From positions 19,962-30,624 of the forward strand of contig JAAVDV010000004.1 of the NCBI GenBank assembly GCA_014801595.1: 10,663 nucleotides of DNA, in the 5' to 3' direction. A program made the position numbers and the translations under genes. Numbering within the stretch: position 1 is the first letter of the stretch; each line of letters begins with the position of its first letter. The notes beneath the pieces were generated by a model, which saw only the letters and a list, made by a program, of their open reading frames with translations, was not told the DNA's origin and made no database searches. This DNA comes from Bacteroides sp. (lineage in GTDB: Bacteria > Bacteroidota > Bacteroidia > Bacteroidales > Muribaculaceae). Of this stretch, positions 1 through 7,365 are shown piece by piece.

Positions 1-128
1 TCACGGGTGATGATTTTCTCAGCATTGACAGCTATGAGAATCTGTCGTTTATCCGCGACATAATCGAGTAATTCAGATCCAGAAGTAAATATACTGATCC
101 TTCGCCCGTTCAATTCAACACTATTCAT
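1..128 (-). CDS. WecG/TagA/CpsF-family glycosyltransferase, N-terminal part only
   Basis: This is the 5' end of a gene cut by the left window edge, with 42 complete codons visible. The ATG at 128-126 sits inside the stop region of the upstream toroid gene (8-bp overlap, ATGAATAG), a typical coupled junction. The peptide starts MNSVELNGRRISIF, continues SELLDYVADK, then ILIAVNAEKI. The motif 'ILxAxNAEKI' near residues 30-40 is the recognisable N-terminal signature of the WecG/TagA family (GT26). Characterised members transfer N-acetylmannosamine (TagA) or N-acetylmannosaminuronic acid (WecG) onto undecaprenyl-diphosphate-GlcNAc at the cytoplasmic membrane face. In many polysaccharide loci such a gene adds an early sugar of the repeat. 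The catalytic part lies outside the window, so the donor cannot be judged. Family is fairly sure; specificity is unknown. Confidence 0.82.
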   Translation of the reverse strand, partial: MNSVELNGRRISIFTSGSELLDYVADKRQILIAVNAEKIITR

Positions 129-1332
129 CCGGACAATAATAATTATTTAAGCAATGAGATAGAGCATTAAACATAAAAGCGTTACTCCACCTCATATAAG
201 AAATTTTGCTGCTTACACCAGGTTTGACCTGATAATAAAAATACCCCCTCCTATCCTGCATATTCCTGATAGTCCATTCCACCACCTTGTCGGTCAGTCC
301 ATGATATCGGGACAGAAGATTCATATTGGAGAGCGTAATCAGGAGTTGACCGGGAGAGTGTATATCTACCGGAAAGGTTTTATCATGATAATACTTAGGC
401 GTTCCATCCTCCTCAAAAAAATTATTGATATAGAAATCAAATCCCAGCTCGATATTTTTGTCAAATGACCTGTCACCGGTTAGCATCCTGTAAGCGTTTA
501 AAGCGTCAAGATTATATCCGGTATGGAATGAATCGATCCATGACTGCACCGGGAGGAGACCGTAGACCCATCCACCATCGGGACGTTGCGCTTCGCAGAC
601 AGCCGTCACTACTTTGGAGGCAAGTGCCCGATATTCGGGATTAAGTGTATATTTATAACATAAGCTCAGAATCTTTACACCAAGCAGCGAAGCATTTAAG
701 ACGGTATCGTTTCCGGGTAAAGGGGAATATGAGAATAAGAATCCGGAACCATAGTTACTTCGATGCAGGTCATCAGTTACAAATTGTGCCGTCGACATCG
801 CCACGTTAAGATATTCAGTGTCTCCGGTGATCTCATACGCGTCTAAGAGGGCAGTAGTGCAGAATGATGTAGCCACGACAGTAGGCGTATATCGTGGAAA
901 GAGAAACAACCGTCGGGCCTGCCAGTCAAAATTATATCCCCAGCAAGCACCATGATTGTCGCCTCTCGAACGCAGCGATAGCAATAGGCCTGTGAGCCTG
1001 TCAATCGTTGACTTCAATACCTCCTTTTGTCCAAAGGCATTCTGCAATTCCGGCTTAGCTTCAACCGCGCGGTAAATATGGCAATAACCGGAAATAAATA
1101 GTGCGATTGCCTTGGGATTATACTGCTTTGGAACCGCAGCGAGTCTTCTCAAGTTGATGGGATTACGTTTGAAAAGCTGAATCATGACCAGACGGCATAA
1201 CGCTGAATTTTTCAGCAACGGGAGTGCATTGAAAATCCGAGAGTTGAGACCGTCGTATGGATCCCAACCCTTGAAATCCTCCGCCTCGCAGTAGTTTTGC
1301 AGCATGGAAAGAGACTCGACAATACGGTTCAT
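121..1332 (-). CDS. Alpha/alpha-toroid-like polysaccharide biosynthesis protein, function unproven
   Basis: This 403-residue soluble protein has no signal peptide and no obvious membrane segment. I recognise the N-terminal stretch (CEAEDFKGWDPYDGLNS, about residues 15-31) as a conserved Bacteroidota family found in polysaccharide loci. From memory it often carries the misleading database name 'delta-aminolevulinic acid dehydratase'; nothing here resembles HemB. Repeated helical hairpins with aromatic and Gly-rich turns suggest an alpha/alpha toroid like six-hairpin glycosidases, C5-epimerases or lyases: CWGYNFDWQAR at 130-140, QRPDGGW at 249-255, HTGYNLDAL at 270-278, HSPGQ at 325-329 and YMRWSNAFMFNAL at 379-391. 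The conserved H, W and D residues look like a sugar-binding cleft. Its start overlaps the GT4 stop by 4 bp (ATGA), and its end overlaps the WecG/TagA start by 8 bp. A polymer- or lipid-linked-sugar-modifying role (epimerase, hydrolase or lyase) is inference. Local GC (63% at 541-600) is well above that of the cluster centre. Confidence 0.8.
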   Translation of the reverse strand: MNRIVESLSMLQNYCEAEDFKGWDPYDGLNSRIFNALPLLKNSALCRLVMIQLFKRNPINLRRLAAVPKQYNPKAIALFISGYCHIYRAVEAKPELQNAFGQKEVLKSTIDRLTGLLLSLRSRGDNHGACWGYNFDWQARRLFLFPRYTPTVVATSFCTTALLDAYEITGDTEYLNVAMSTAQFVTDDLHRSNYGSGFLFSYSPLPGNDTVLNASLLGVKILSLCYKYTLNPEYRALASKVVTAVCEAQRPDGGWVYGLLPVQSWIDSFHTGYNLDALNAYRMLTGDRSFDKNIELGFDFYINNFFEEDGTPKYYHDKTFPVDIHSPGQLLITLSNMNLLSRYHGLTDKVVEWTIRNMQDRRGYFYYQVKPGVSSKISYMRWSNAFMFNALSHCLNNYYCPDE

Positions 1333-2396
1333 AAGGTTTCAAATAAATTACGGTAAAAATCAGTCACCGCAGCTTTCGAATAGTTGGCCTCAACCATCTG
1401 TCTTGGAGAATATGATTCAATATGATTGATAGCCTTTACCACGGTATCAAGAAAAGCACGGTTTTGTTCCTGCTCGGAGTCGCAAGGTTCCACAAGTTCA
1501 CCTGATACCCCGGACTTTATATATTCGGGGAAAGCACAGATATTATGAGCCACTACCGGAACTCCGCAGCTCATAGCCTCAAGAGCCGCCAAACCGAGGC
1601 TTTCGGCACGTCGAATCGAGGGAAAAACGAGCAGATTGATAGTCTGATAAAAGGAGGACATCTGCCTCTTAGCCATTCGGTCGAAAACATTACAACAGTC
1701 ATTGTCGATCTCCAACATCCTACCTATATAATATTCGGCATCATTGCCATAATTTATGACTTGAAAGGTAATTTTGCGGCCTGTGGCAATTTCTATTTCA
1801 TGTTTATGTTCAATGAGATGAATAAGAATATCAGCACCCTTTTCTTTTTTTAATCCACTCGCATAGCCTATCACAAAATCTTCACTATTGCTTTTGGCAG
1901 GTCTAAATCTTTCAGTATCCACTCCACCACTCGGGCTAACCCGGACACGTATTCCGGCTTCTCCGAAATGCGATTTCAGCACACGGCCAAAATAATGGGA
2001 GGGTACTATATTTAGAGCATTCCTTACGAATCGGGCAAGTAATCTACGAGTTATCATGAGAAACATATGGTTGCTTGTTAGTTCATTACCATGCCAATGG
2101 ACTATCAGCCTCTTATTACCAATAAATGGATTAAGGATTATAGGCAATGCAAATGGTAGATGGTTGATATAAATAGTATCATATGCAGATTTAAACGTCA
2201 GGCATTTTATCCAGAAAAGAGTATACTTATAGAGTTTATATGTAATGGTGATTCGACGGTCGAAACTGATTACCAGCTTACCGACCCTGTTACCGGAAGC
2301 AAAAATACACTCCTCTATACTTCTGATATAAGTGGTATACTCCGGATATAGGTCGGAAGGATAACCGTTATTGATCAGTAAAACGTTTTTCTCCAT
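1329..2396 (-). CDS. Glycosyltransferase family 4 (GT-B fold)
   Basis: This 355-residue cytoplasmic glycosyltransferase transfers a sugar from a nucleotide donor to the growing lipid-linked repeat unit. The N-terminal Rossmann half contains VHWHGNE at 99-105 and an inter-domain segment SPSGGVDTERFRP at about 154-166, the classic GT4 linker where the second Rossmann domain begins. The C-terminal half has GYASGLKKEKGADILI (177-192) and the retaining-enzyme EX7E motif ESLGLAALE at 265-273, followed by EAMSCGVPVVA and the donor-binding acidic residue in FPEYI (289-293). Length is normal and no key motif is missing. The ATG at 2396 lies 29 bp inside the wzy 3' end, and its stop overlaps the next start by 4 bp, so translation is probably coupled on both sides. 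The sugar and linkage cannot be read from sequence. Confidence 0.93.
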   Translation of the reverse strand: MEKNVLLINNGYPSDLYPEYTTYIRSIEECIFASGNRVGKLVISFDRRITITYKLYKYTLFWIKCLTFKSAYDTIYINHLPFALPIILNPFIGNKRLIVHWHGNELTSNHMFLMITRRLLARFVRNALNIVPSHYFGRVLKSHFGEAGIRVRVSPSGGVDTERFRPAKSNSEDFVIGYASGLKKEKGADILIHLIEHKHEIEIATGRKITFQVINYGNDAEYYIGRMLEIDNDCCNVFDRMAKRQMSSFYQTINLLVFPSIRRAESLGLAALEAMSCGVPVVAHNICAFPEYIKSGVSGELVEPCDSEQEQNRAFLDTVVKAINHIESYSPRQMVEANYSKAAVTDFYRNLFETL

Positions 2397-3648
2397 AATA
2401 CATTAACGATACCATGTAGCCATAGATCGGGGCAACCATAGTATTGCGAAAACAATGTCCGGCCGTGTAGGCCACTGCAAGAAAAGAGAGGGTAACGAAT
2501 AAAACAGCAAACTTCCGAAAATCCGGTCGTTGAAAATAACCTTTGAGAGCCTTAAACATAAAGTATACAAAAGGAGAGATACAAACTATGATTCCTAATA
2601 GACCATAACCACCCATTAATTCATGGAAATCTGCTTCCACCATACGGAAATCAGAATTAAACCTAATTGATTTCGCAACGTAATGATAAAGTGATGCCAT
2701 ACCTCTTCCAAAGATAGCTTCGTACCATTCAAGATTACCGATGTATTCCAGAGCGGGATCGGTTAATCGGCTTCTTGCTGTCTTTATGCCGGCCATTGAA
2801 AATCGTTTCAACATATAGTTATCGAAAGATGTCCATAAATAGTTGGTCGCTGTGATTATACATAGAATATATCCGAAGAAAATGACAGGTTTATAAAACC
2901 GGAGTTTCTTACGTGTCCTACGCTCTTTGGGGTAATAAATGAATAGGATATAACACATAAGTATGGTCATCCAGATTGCTATACCGATTACTCCGACTCG
3001 AGTTCCTATCAAAATTGTACTAAGAGATATCGTCAAAGTTATGAGCGCACGTTTCCATCCAAAATGAGAGAACATATACAGGCTACTTGTTACAGAAGCA
3101 TATAATATTGTCAAACTCAGATCATTTCCCGCTTTGAAATAGCTCTTGGTGCCGAAACCATAGGCGGCATTATGGGTATGATTTCCGTACCCTGTCACGA
3201 ATGATATAATCAATGCACCGGCAATAAAAAAGCCATAATTTGAAATAATCCTTAATATATGTTGCTTTCTGATCTCTTCTTTATATACTATAAAGAAAGT
3301 CACAATGGTTAAAAAATATAGGATTTTACTGAAACTATCAATTTCCACTCCAAGATTATATCCACGAGTAGGCTCAATTCCACCTATTATCATCCATAAA
3401 GGTGAAGCGAGAATAAAGAATAGAACCGGAGAAAGAATAACCCAAATAAGAATGGTTCTCACTCTTTTTGTCAGTAGATATAATGCACAAGCCATTATGA
3501 GAACTCTAAGCCATTGCCCAATCGGAATGTATGTTTGTAGCTGAAGCGTGAAAAATCCCGAGATTAAATCTACAACTATACTTATCGGAAAAATAAATAT
3601 CAGTAGCCACCTTATTCGCGTCAATATGAGACTTTCGTTCGGATTCAT
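2368..3648 (-). CDS. wzy: Wzy-type O-antigen/capsule repeat-unit polymerase
   Basis: This 426-residue polytopic membrane protein has roughly ten or more hydrophobic segments, for example near residues 13-33, 44-61, 65-88, 107-122, 138-152, 178-194, 200-216, 219-238, 253-270, 348-368 and 380-397. A large periplasmic-type loop separates about 271-347. Features shared with the O-antigen polymerase/ligase superfamily are AGNDLS at 173-178, GTRVG at 215-219 within a membrane segment, and the acidic VEADFHELMGGYGLLG motif at 337-352, which matches the usual acidic, Gly-rich site ahead of a late membrane helix. It would link undecaprenyl-linked repeat units at the periplasmic face of the inner membrane. 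A WaaL-type ligase is possible, but its place among glycosyltransferases favours Wzy. The gene follows a 243-bp AT-rich gap and overlaps the GT4 gene by 29 bp. Confidence 0.85.
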   Translation of the reverse strand: MNPNESLILTRIRWLLIFIFPISIVVDLISGFFTLQLQTYIPIGQWLRVLIMACALYLLTKRVRTILIWVILSPVLFFILASPLWMIIGGIEPTRGYNLGVEIDSFSKILYFLTIVTFFIVYKEEIRKQHILRIISNYGFFIAGALIISFVTGYGNHTHNAAYGFGTKSYFKAGNDLSLTILYASVTSSLYMFSHFGWKRALITLTISLSTILIGTRVGVIGIAIWMTILMCYILFIYYPKERRTRKKLRFYKPVIFFGYILCIITATNYLWTSFDNYMLKRFSMAGIKTARSRLTDPALEYIGNLEWYEAIFGRGMASLYHYVAKSIRFNSDFRMVEADFHELMGGYGLLGIIVCISPFVYFMFKALKGYFQRPDFRKFAVLFVTLSFLAVAYTAGHCFRNTMVAPIYGYMVSLMYYGEKRFTDQ

Positions 3649-3891
3649 AGTTGTATACTCAAATTTTGTCTCTGTCGCGTTGAATCAGTTAATAATAGTA
3701 TTAATGTCATATTCATTCTGAGAATAACTCTTAACACCGGTTGTTACAAATGGATCAATTAATTGAAATAGATAATATTTTATATATACCTAAAATATCT
3801 ATATACTTTTCTAAAATTAAAGATTATCGTTCTAAATATATTGAATGTCCTTGAGTGACAATTAAAGTCTAATTTTTATAATGGTAATCTC
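3649..3891. other. AT-rich intergenic stretch with no recognisable gene
   Basis: This 243-bp gap lies between the small membrane ORF and wzy. Positions 3661-3900 hold only about 57 G or C in 240 bases (24% by hand count), far lower than the flanking genes. I see no tRNA, riboswitch or convincing terminator. A short inverted repeat, TAACA at 3732-3736 and TGTTA at 3742-3746, has only a 5-bp AT-rich stem and no U tract. A 34-codon plus-strand ORF (3750-3854) has no other support. The stretch could hold a wzy promoter or be the remnant of a lost gene; the sequence does not decide. Confidence 0.6.
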
Positions 3892-4110
3892 CTAATACAA
3901 TGTCAATTCATGAAAATATTTAATCTTTGTTATGAAAGACAATCCGGCGATACATATTGAGCGACAGACAAACTCAATTAGCAGGAATGGCTTTTCGATA
4001 CTTTCCTTGGCAAAAAAGAGACCAGAGAGCATAAATACTCCAAAGATAATGCAGAAGGAGAGAATGAATATTCGAAAAAACTGCATATTATAATTATCCC
4101 GGCTTAACAT
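3892..4110 (-). CDS. Small hypothetical membrane protein (72 aa)
   Basis: I do not recognise this protein. It has 72 residues with two strongly hydrophobic segments, about residues 10-33 (with internal Phe, Ile and Cys) and about 41-60. A short charged loop (KESIEK, 35-40) joins them, and both termini are polar. An alternative start is Met9, which would begin almost at the first hydrophobic segment. The ATG follows the stop of the 45-residue ORF by only 6 bp, the spacing of co-translated genes. The sequence does not resemble the N-terminus of a Wzx flippase or an acyltransferase that I can name. It may be a genuine small membrane protein, or a fragment of a decayed membrane enzyme in this AT-rich interval. 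Calling it coding rests on its hydrophobic pattern, strand and spacing only. Confidence 0.4.
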   Translation of the reverse strand: MLSRDNYNMQFFRIFILSFCIIFGVFMLSGLFFAKESIEKPFLLIEFVCRSICIAGLSFITKIKYFHELTLY

Positions 4111-4116
4111 TGCTAA

Positions 4117-4254
4117 TTACCCTCGTATCAGCTGAATATTTCTCGATCTTTTATTGATCATTAGTCTTTGCGAATCCTCTTTACAGAAATAACGGTCCAG
4201 ACGAATTTGGATGACTTTATAAAACCATGTGTTATATCTATAATCGATTGGCAT
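4117..4254 (-). CDS. Small hypothetical ORF (45 aa), possible gene remnant
   Basis: This 45-codon ORF starts with an ATG at 4254-4252, 17 bp after the preceding glycosyltransferase stop, and ends with TAA at 4119-4117, 6 bp before the next ATG. The peptide is polar and very basic, begins MPIDYRYNTWFYKVIQIR and has many Arg and Lys residues with no hydrophobic segment. I do not recognise it. It is in a different frame from the upstream glycosyltransferase, so it is not a simple stop-codon extension of it, although a frameshifted C-terminal tail cannot be excluded. Correct strand and tight spacing on both sides are the only support. It may be noise or a decayed gene. Confidence 0.3.
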   Translation of the reverse strand: MPIDYRYNTWFYKVIQIRLDRYFCKEDSQRLMINKRSRNIQLIRG

Positions 4255-4271
4255 GATAAAACATCACTGTC

Positions 4272-5066
4272 TTAGTGAGAGTATTTTTCAGTGAAACATG
4301 TAATTCCGACATTCTTGAATATTTTATTCATTCCAAGCATAACTCTTAACACAAGGTATTGCCAATAGATTTTATTTATTTTGAAAAACAATCTGATTGA
4401 CTTGTTAACTTTACGCTCTTTCTCCTTAGTGGACCAGATTCCGGCATATGATACTCCGCCGGCGTGATATACCACTGACGGAAGAATCTCAACCGCTACA
4501 TGTTGTCGATAACATTTGTAAAACAGATCTAAATCTTCAGCAAACATCCAATAAGCCTCATTCCACTTTCCTATGAAATCGAACATACTTTTGTGAGCTA
4601 AAACTGACGCTCCAAGGTGCCATTTAGGATACTCACCTGAATATAAAGACTTGATTATAACTCCTATGAGTGGTAATCTGTGACCTTGGTTTATTATGCT
4701 ACCGTCAGGATTCTCAAGAAGATGGACGTAAATTTTTTCGGTATTCCGGAAAGCAATATTATATGATTCATCAATGTCGGAACGTAATAGAGTGTCCGGG
4801 TTCAGAAAGTGCAGGAAATCACCTGTAGCATACTGAGCACCTAAATTGTTGGCTTTAGCAAAGCCAAGATTCTCCTTTGACTGAATAAAAATATAGTTTG
4901 GATTCCCTTCAAACTCCTTTCTACTTCCGGAGAAAGATGTATCGGTTGAGGCATTATCCACGATAATGATCTCATGTGCTACCGTCACATAATCTGAAAT
5001 GCTTGTTAGACAATTTCTCAGAAATGTTCCCGAATTATAGTTGACGATTATTATACTGACTTTCAT
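4272..5066 (-). CDS. GT2 glycosyltransferase, rhamnosyltransferase/WcaA-like type
   Basis: This 264-residue GT-A fold glycosyltransferase is predicted to act on lipid-linked intermediates at the inner membrane. The N-terminus MKVSIIIVNYNSG is the standard nucleotide-binding strand. The acidic VDNASTD motif is at 36-42, NLGFAKANN at 66-74, the metal-site equivalent LNPDT at 88-92 (an N-P-D variant of DXD seen in rhamnosyltransferase-like GT2s), a GASVLA acceptor-region strand at 152-157, the catalytic-base region FAEDLDL at 175-181, and HAGG at 201-204. The C-terminal 40 residues are basic and amphipathic (about 222-250), which suits peripheral membrane attachment. Length is at the short end for this subfamily, but no core motif is missing. 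It starts 60 bp after GT2 A. A deoxyhexose donor is a guess from subfamily resemblance. Confidence 0.9.
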   Translation of the reverse strand: MKVSIIIVNYNSGTFLRNCLTSISDYVTVAHEIIIVDNASTDTSFSGSRKEFEGNPNYIFIQSKENLGFAKANNLGAQYATGDFLHFLNPDTLLRSDIDESYNIAFRNTEKIYVHLLENPDGSIINQGHRLPLIGVIIKSLYSGEYPKWHLGASVLAHKSMFDFIGKWNEAYWMFAEDLDLFYKCYRQHVAVEILPSVVYHAGGVSYAGIWSTKEKERKVNKSIRLFFKINKIYWQYLVLRVMLGMNKIFKNVGITCFTEKYSH

Positions 5067-5126
5067 TGTAGTAGGAATTCTATGTACTTAAATAAAATTT
5101 AAGGTACTAAGTCGGAGATTTTGAGT

Positions 5127-6140
5127 TTACTGTTCATACATAAATCTATATATTTTACGAATGTGAAGAATCAGATTGCGCAGGAAGATAAACATACCTA
5201 TCTTGCCTTGCAATGCAAACTTATATGGAAGTCTCCAATAGGAGGGGACGAGATACTTGTGTTTCTCATAATCAAGCCACGGATACATCGAGATATATTC
5301 ATGAAGATTATCCGTTCCACAGTTAGCTATTGCAATTAGTTTTTCTCTAAATATCCTTTCATCCAATTCTTCTTTATATACAGAAGTTTTTTGAGAAAGA
5401 AAGTTGGCGATGGTGTCAGTAGCCATCAATCTTTGGTGTGTATTTGATGCGGATTTATTGTGACTATAGGAGCCCAGATTCTGTTGATTATAATGCATGA
5501 ATGCCCGATTCAATTTTGTGATTACAGCCGCATGATACAATATTTGTATGGTAACGATGAAATCCTCACCATAGTTTATTCCCTCGATGGAAGTGATATT
5601 GTGTTTCTTGTAGATACTTCTCTTGGTAAGTTTGTTCCACACATATGGTCCAATTGTTTTATTCTCATATCGCCAGGGAGCGATAATACTATTGATTATA
5701 GCCACCTTCCGGTCGTACAGAGGGCACACCTGATATTTATCCTTTTTTTCCCAAGACCAAAAAAAGTCTGATACTACAACGTCTGAATTGTTAACCAGAG
5801 CCGCTTCATACATCACTTCAAGCATATCATGCTCGAAATAATCATCACTATCCAAGTGAAGAATATATTCACCCCGGGCAGCATCAAATCCCGTCTGTCG
5901 GGCAACTGCAAGGCCACGGTTCCGGAGATGATGTATTATTTTTACTTGGGAACTGAGTTGCGGATATTCACTGATGAGGGCTGTCAACAAGTCAATACTG
6001 CGATCTTTTGTGCAGTCATTCACAAAGATGAATTCCACCCCTTCGGTCATGGTCTGACTGAAAAGAGAGCGCACGCACCGTTCGATGTATCGTTCCACTC
6101 CATACACCGGAACAATAACAGATATAGCGATATTCTTCAT
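5127..6140 (-). CDS. GT2 glycosyltransferase A (paralog of the gene at 9518-10531)
   Basis: This 337-residue GT-A glycosyltransferase has ISVIVPVYGVERYIERC at the N-terminus, VNDCT at 40-44, NRGLAVARQTGF at 73-84, the metal-binding LDSDDYF at 96-102 and a catalytic-region GED at 191-193. A basic C-terminal tail (RNLILHIRKIYRF) may contact the membrane. An upstream ATG at 6179 would add 13 residues, but it would overlap the dehydrogenase by 14 bp. The ATG at 6140-6138 makes the protein exactly as long as paralog B and aligns with it without gaps, so I prefer it. By hand count about 244 of 337 residues (72%) match B, with divergence concentrated at 128-168 and 241-256. That central difference probably means different acceptors or donors. 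It lies 25 bp after the dehydrogenase stop and 60 bp before the next GT2. Confidence 0.93.
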   Translation of the reverse strand: MKNIAISVIVPVYGVERYIERCVRSLFSQTMTEGVEFIFVNDCTKDRSIDLLTALISEYPQLSSQVKIIHHLRNRGLAVARQTGFDAARGEYILHLDSDDYFEHDMLEVMYEAALVNNSDVVVSDFFWSWEKKDKYQVCPLYDRKVAIINSIIAPWRYENKTIGPYVWNKLTKRSIYKKHNITSIEGINYGEDFIVTIQILYHAAVITKLNRAFMHYNQQNLGSYSHNKSASNTHQRLMATDTIANFLSQKTSVYKEELDERIFREKLIAIANCGTDNLHEYISMYPWLDYEKHKYLVPSYWRLPYKFALQGKIGMFIFLRNLILHIRKIYRFMYEQ

Positions 6141-6165
6141 TTTAAGTGAATTTTTTGTTACTTTA

Positions 6166-7365
6166 TCATAACAGATCAATTAAGGTTATAAATTTTGAAG
6201 GAGAAACATTCACACTGTCAAAATTGATATGATTAACCAATCTCACCACTAAATCATACCTATCCAATAATTCTTTTGGTTTAGTCAATACTTGTAGGTG
6301 GTATTCTTCTGTCACCTTTCTAACGTCAATTAATGGATCATAACAATCTACTGTAAGATCTCCTTTCAAGTTTCTGAATATCTCAAGAGCTTTTGAGTTC
6401 CTACAATCTGCGGTGTCAGCTTTATAAGTGGCTCCGAGAAGCAAAATAGTCTTTGAACCCAATCCTTTTGCAATTTCTCTAATCTTGTCAGCGACCTTTT
6501 CTGTCGTGGTTTCATTAATGGTCCGTGCACATTGGATTAATGACAGTGAGGCGGATTTTTGGTTAGCTCTGTTCAATAGATAATAGGTATCTATGCCAAT
6601 ACAATGCCCTCCCACTAATCCGGGATTCACTTTGCTGAAATTCCATTTGGAGGAAGCACATTCTGTTACTTCGTTTATATTGATTCCCTCTGCTCTACAA
6701 AAATCTGAATATTCATTGGCCAAAGCTATGAGAACATCACGTTGCACATTTTCATACATCTTCGTAGCCTCAGCAACCTTAATGGATGAAGCTTTAATAA
6801 TCGGTGCAGTAATAATCGCCGAATAAAGTTCATACATTAATTCCAATGTCTTTTCATTAGATGCCGATATTATTTTGGAAATATTATCTAATGAATGTCT
6901 GTCGTCACCTACATTAATTCTTTCAGGTGAATATCCCACATAAAAATCATCATTAACTTTCAGATTGGACGAATTTTCCAACAACGGAACACAAAATTCT
7001 TCAGTAGCTCCCGGGAATACTGTCGACTCAAACACCACCGTACTGCCGTGCGTCAAGATTTCACCCAAAGATTTACAGACTCTCTGTAAAGGATTTAAGT
7101 TCGGTGTTTTATCCTCATTAACTCCGGTGGGCACACAAACTATAAAAACATTGCACCCTGACAAATCTTTATAGGTATTCGTCAGTCTTGCGAAACAGTC
7201 TCCATATTGTTGCTCTGAATTCTTTAATTCTTTAATTCGATTCTCATCTATATCCAGTCCGAAGGTTATAAATTTTTTTGAAAGCAAAATATAGAGAGGC
7301 CAGCCGACATGTCCAAGTCCAATGACTCCTATCTTAATGTCTGAATTGTTAATATTGGCGTTCAT
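6166..7365 (-). CDS. Nucleotide-sugar 6-dehydrogenase (UDP-GlcNAc/GalNAc/ManNAc type, TviB/WbpO-like)
   Basis: This 399-residue cytoplasmic enzyme is predicted to oxidise C6 of a UDP-hexose or UDP-N-acetylhexosamine to the uronic acid, using two NAD+. The NAD-binding Rossmann motif is GLGHVG at 16-21, with the ribose-binding Asp in LDID at 37-40. VPTGVNED (78-85), ESTVFPGATEE (113-123) and YSPERINVGD (145-154) follow the TviB-type pattern. The active site has KVAEATKMYENVQRD (196-210) and the catalytic Cys255 in GGHCIGID. The C-terminal UDP-binding element GATYKADTADCRNSK is at 311-325. All catalytic residues are present. Small deviations are GLGHVGWPL in place of the common GLGYVGLPL, and GIDTYYL in place of GVDPYYL. 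Pattern favours an N-acetylhexosamine substrate over UDP-glucose; the exact epimer is open. It follows a 161-bp gap, unusual in this compact operon. Confidence 0.93.
   Translation of the reverse strand: MNANINNSDIKIGVIGLGHVGWPLYILLSKKFITFGLDIDENRIKELKNSEQQYGDCFARLTNTYKDLSGCNVFIVCVPTGVNEDKTPNLNPLQRVCKSLGEILTHGSTVVFESTVFPGATEEFCVPLLENSSNLKVNDDFYVGYSPERINVGDDRHSLDNISKIISASNEKTLELMYELYSAIITAPIIKASSIKVAEATKMYENVQRDVLIALANEYSDFCRAEGININEVTECASSKWNFSKVNPGLVGGHCIGIDTYYLLNRANQKSASLSLIQCARTINETTTEKVADKIREIAKGLGSKTILLLGATYKADTADCRNSKALEIFRNLKGDLTVDCYDPLIDVRKVTEEYHLQVLTKPKELLDRYDLVVRLVNHINFDSVNVSPSKFITLIDLL

Noticed and set aside
1545..1853. Plus-strand ORF of 102 codons
   Set aside because: It lies fully inside the well-supported GT4 gene on the other strand, with no domain and a low-complexity end.
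3732..3746. Inverted repeat TAACA/TGTTA as a possible terminator upstream of wzy
   Set aside because: It has only 5 AT-rich base pairs, no T run on either strand, and sits ahead of a gene that must be transcribed with the operon.
3750..3854. Plus-strand ORF of 34 codons in the AT-rich gap
   Set aside because: It is short, against the direction of the operon, AT-driven in composition, and has no recognisable motif or ribosome binding site.
6141..6179. Upstream start at 6179 for GT2 A
   Set aside because: It would add 13 residues with no counterpart in paralog B and would overlap the dehydrogenase. The ATG at 6140 gives exactly the paralog's length and alignment.
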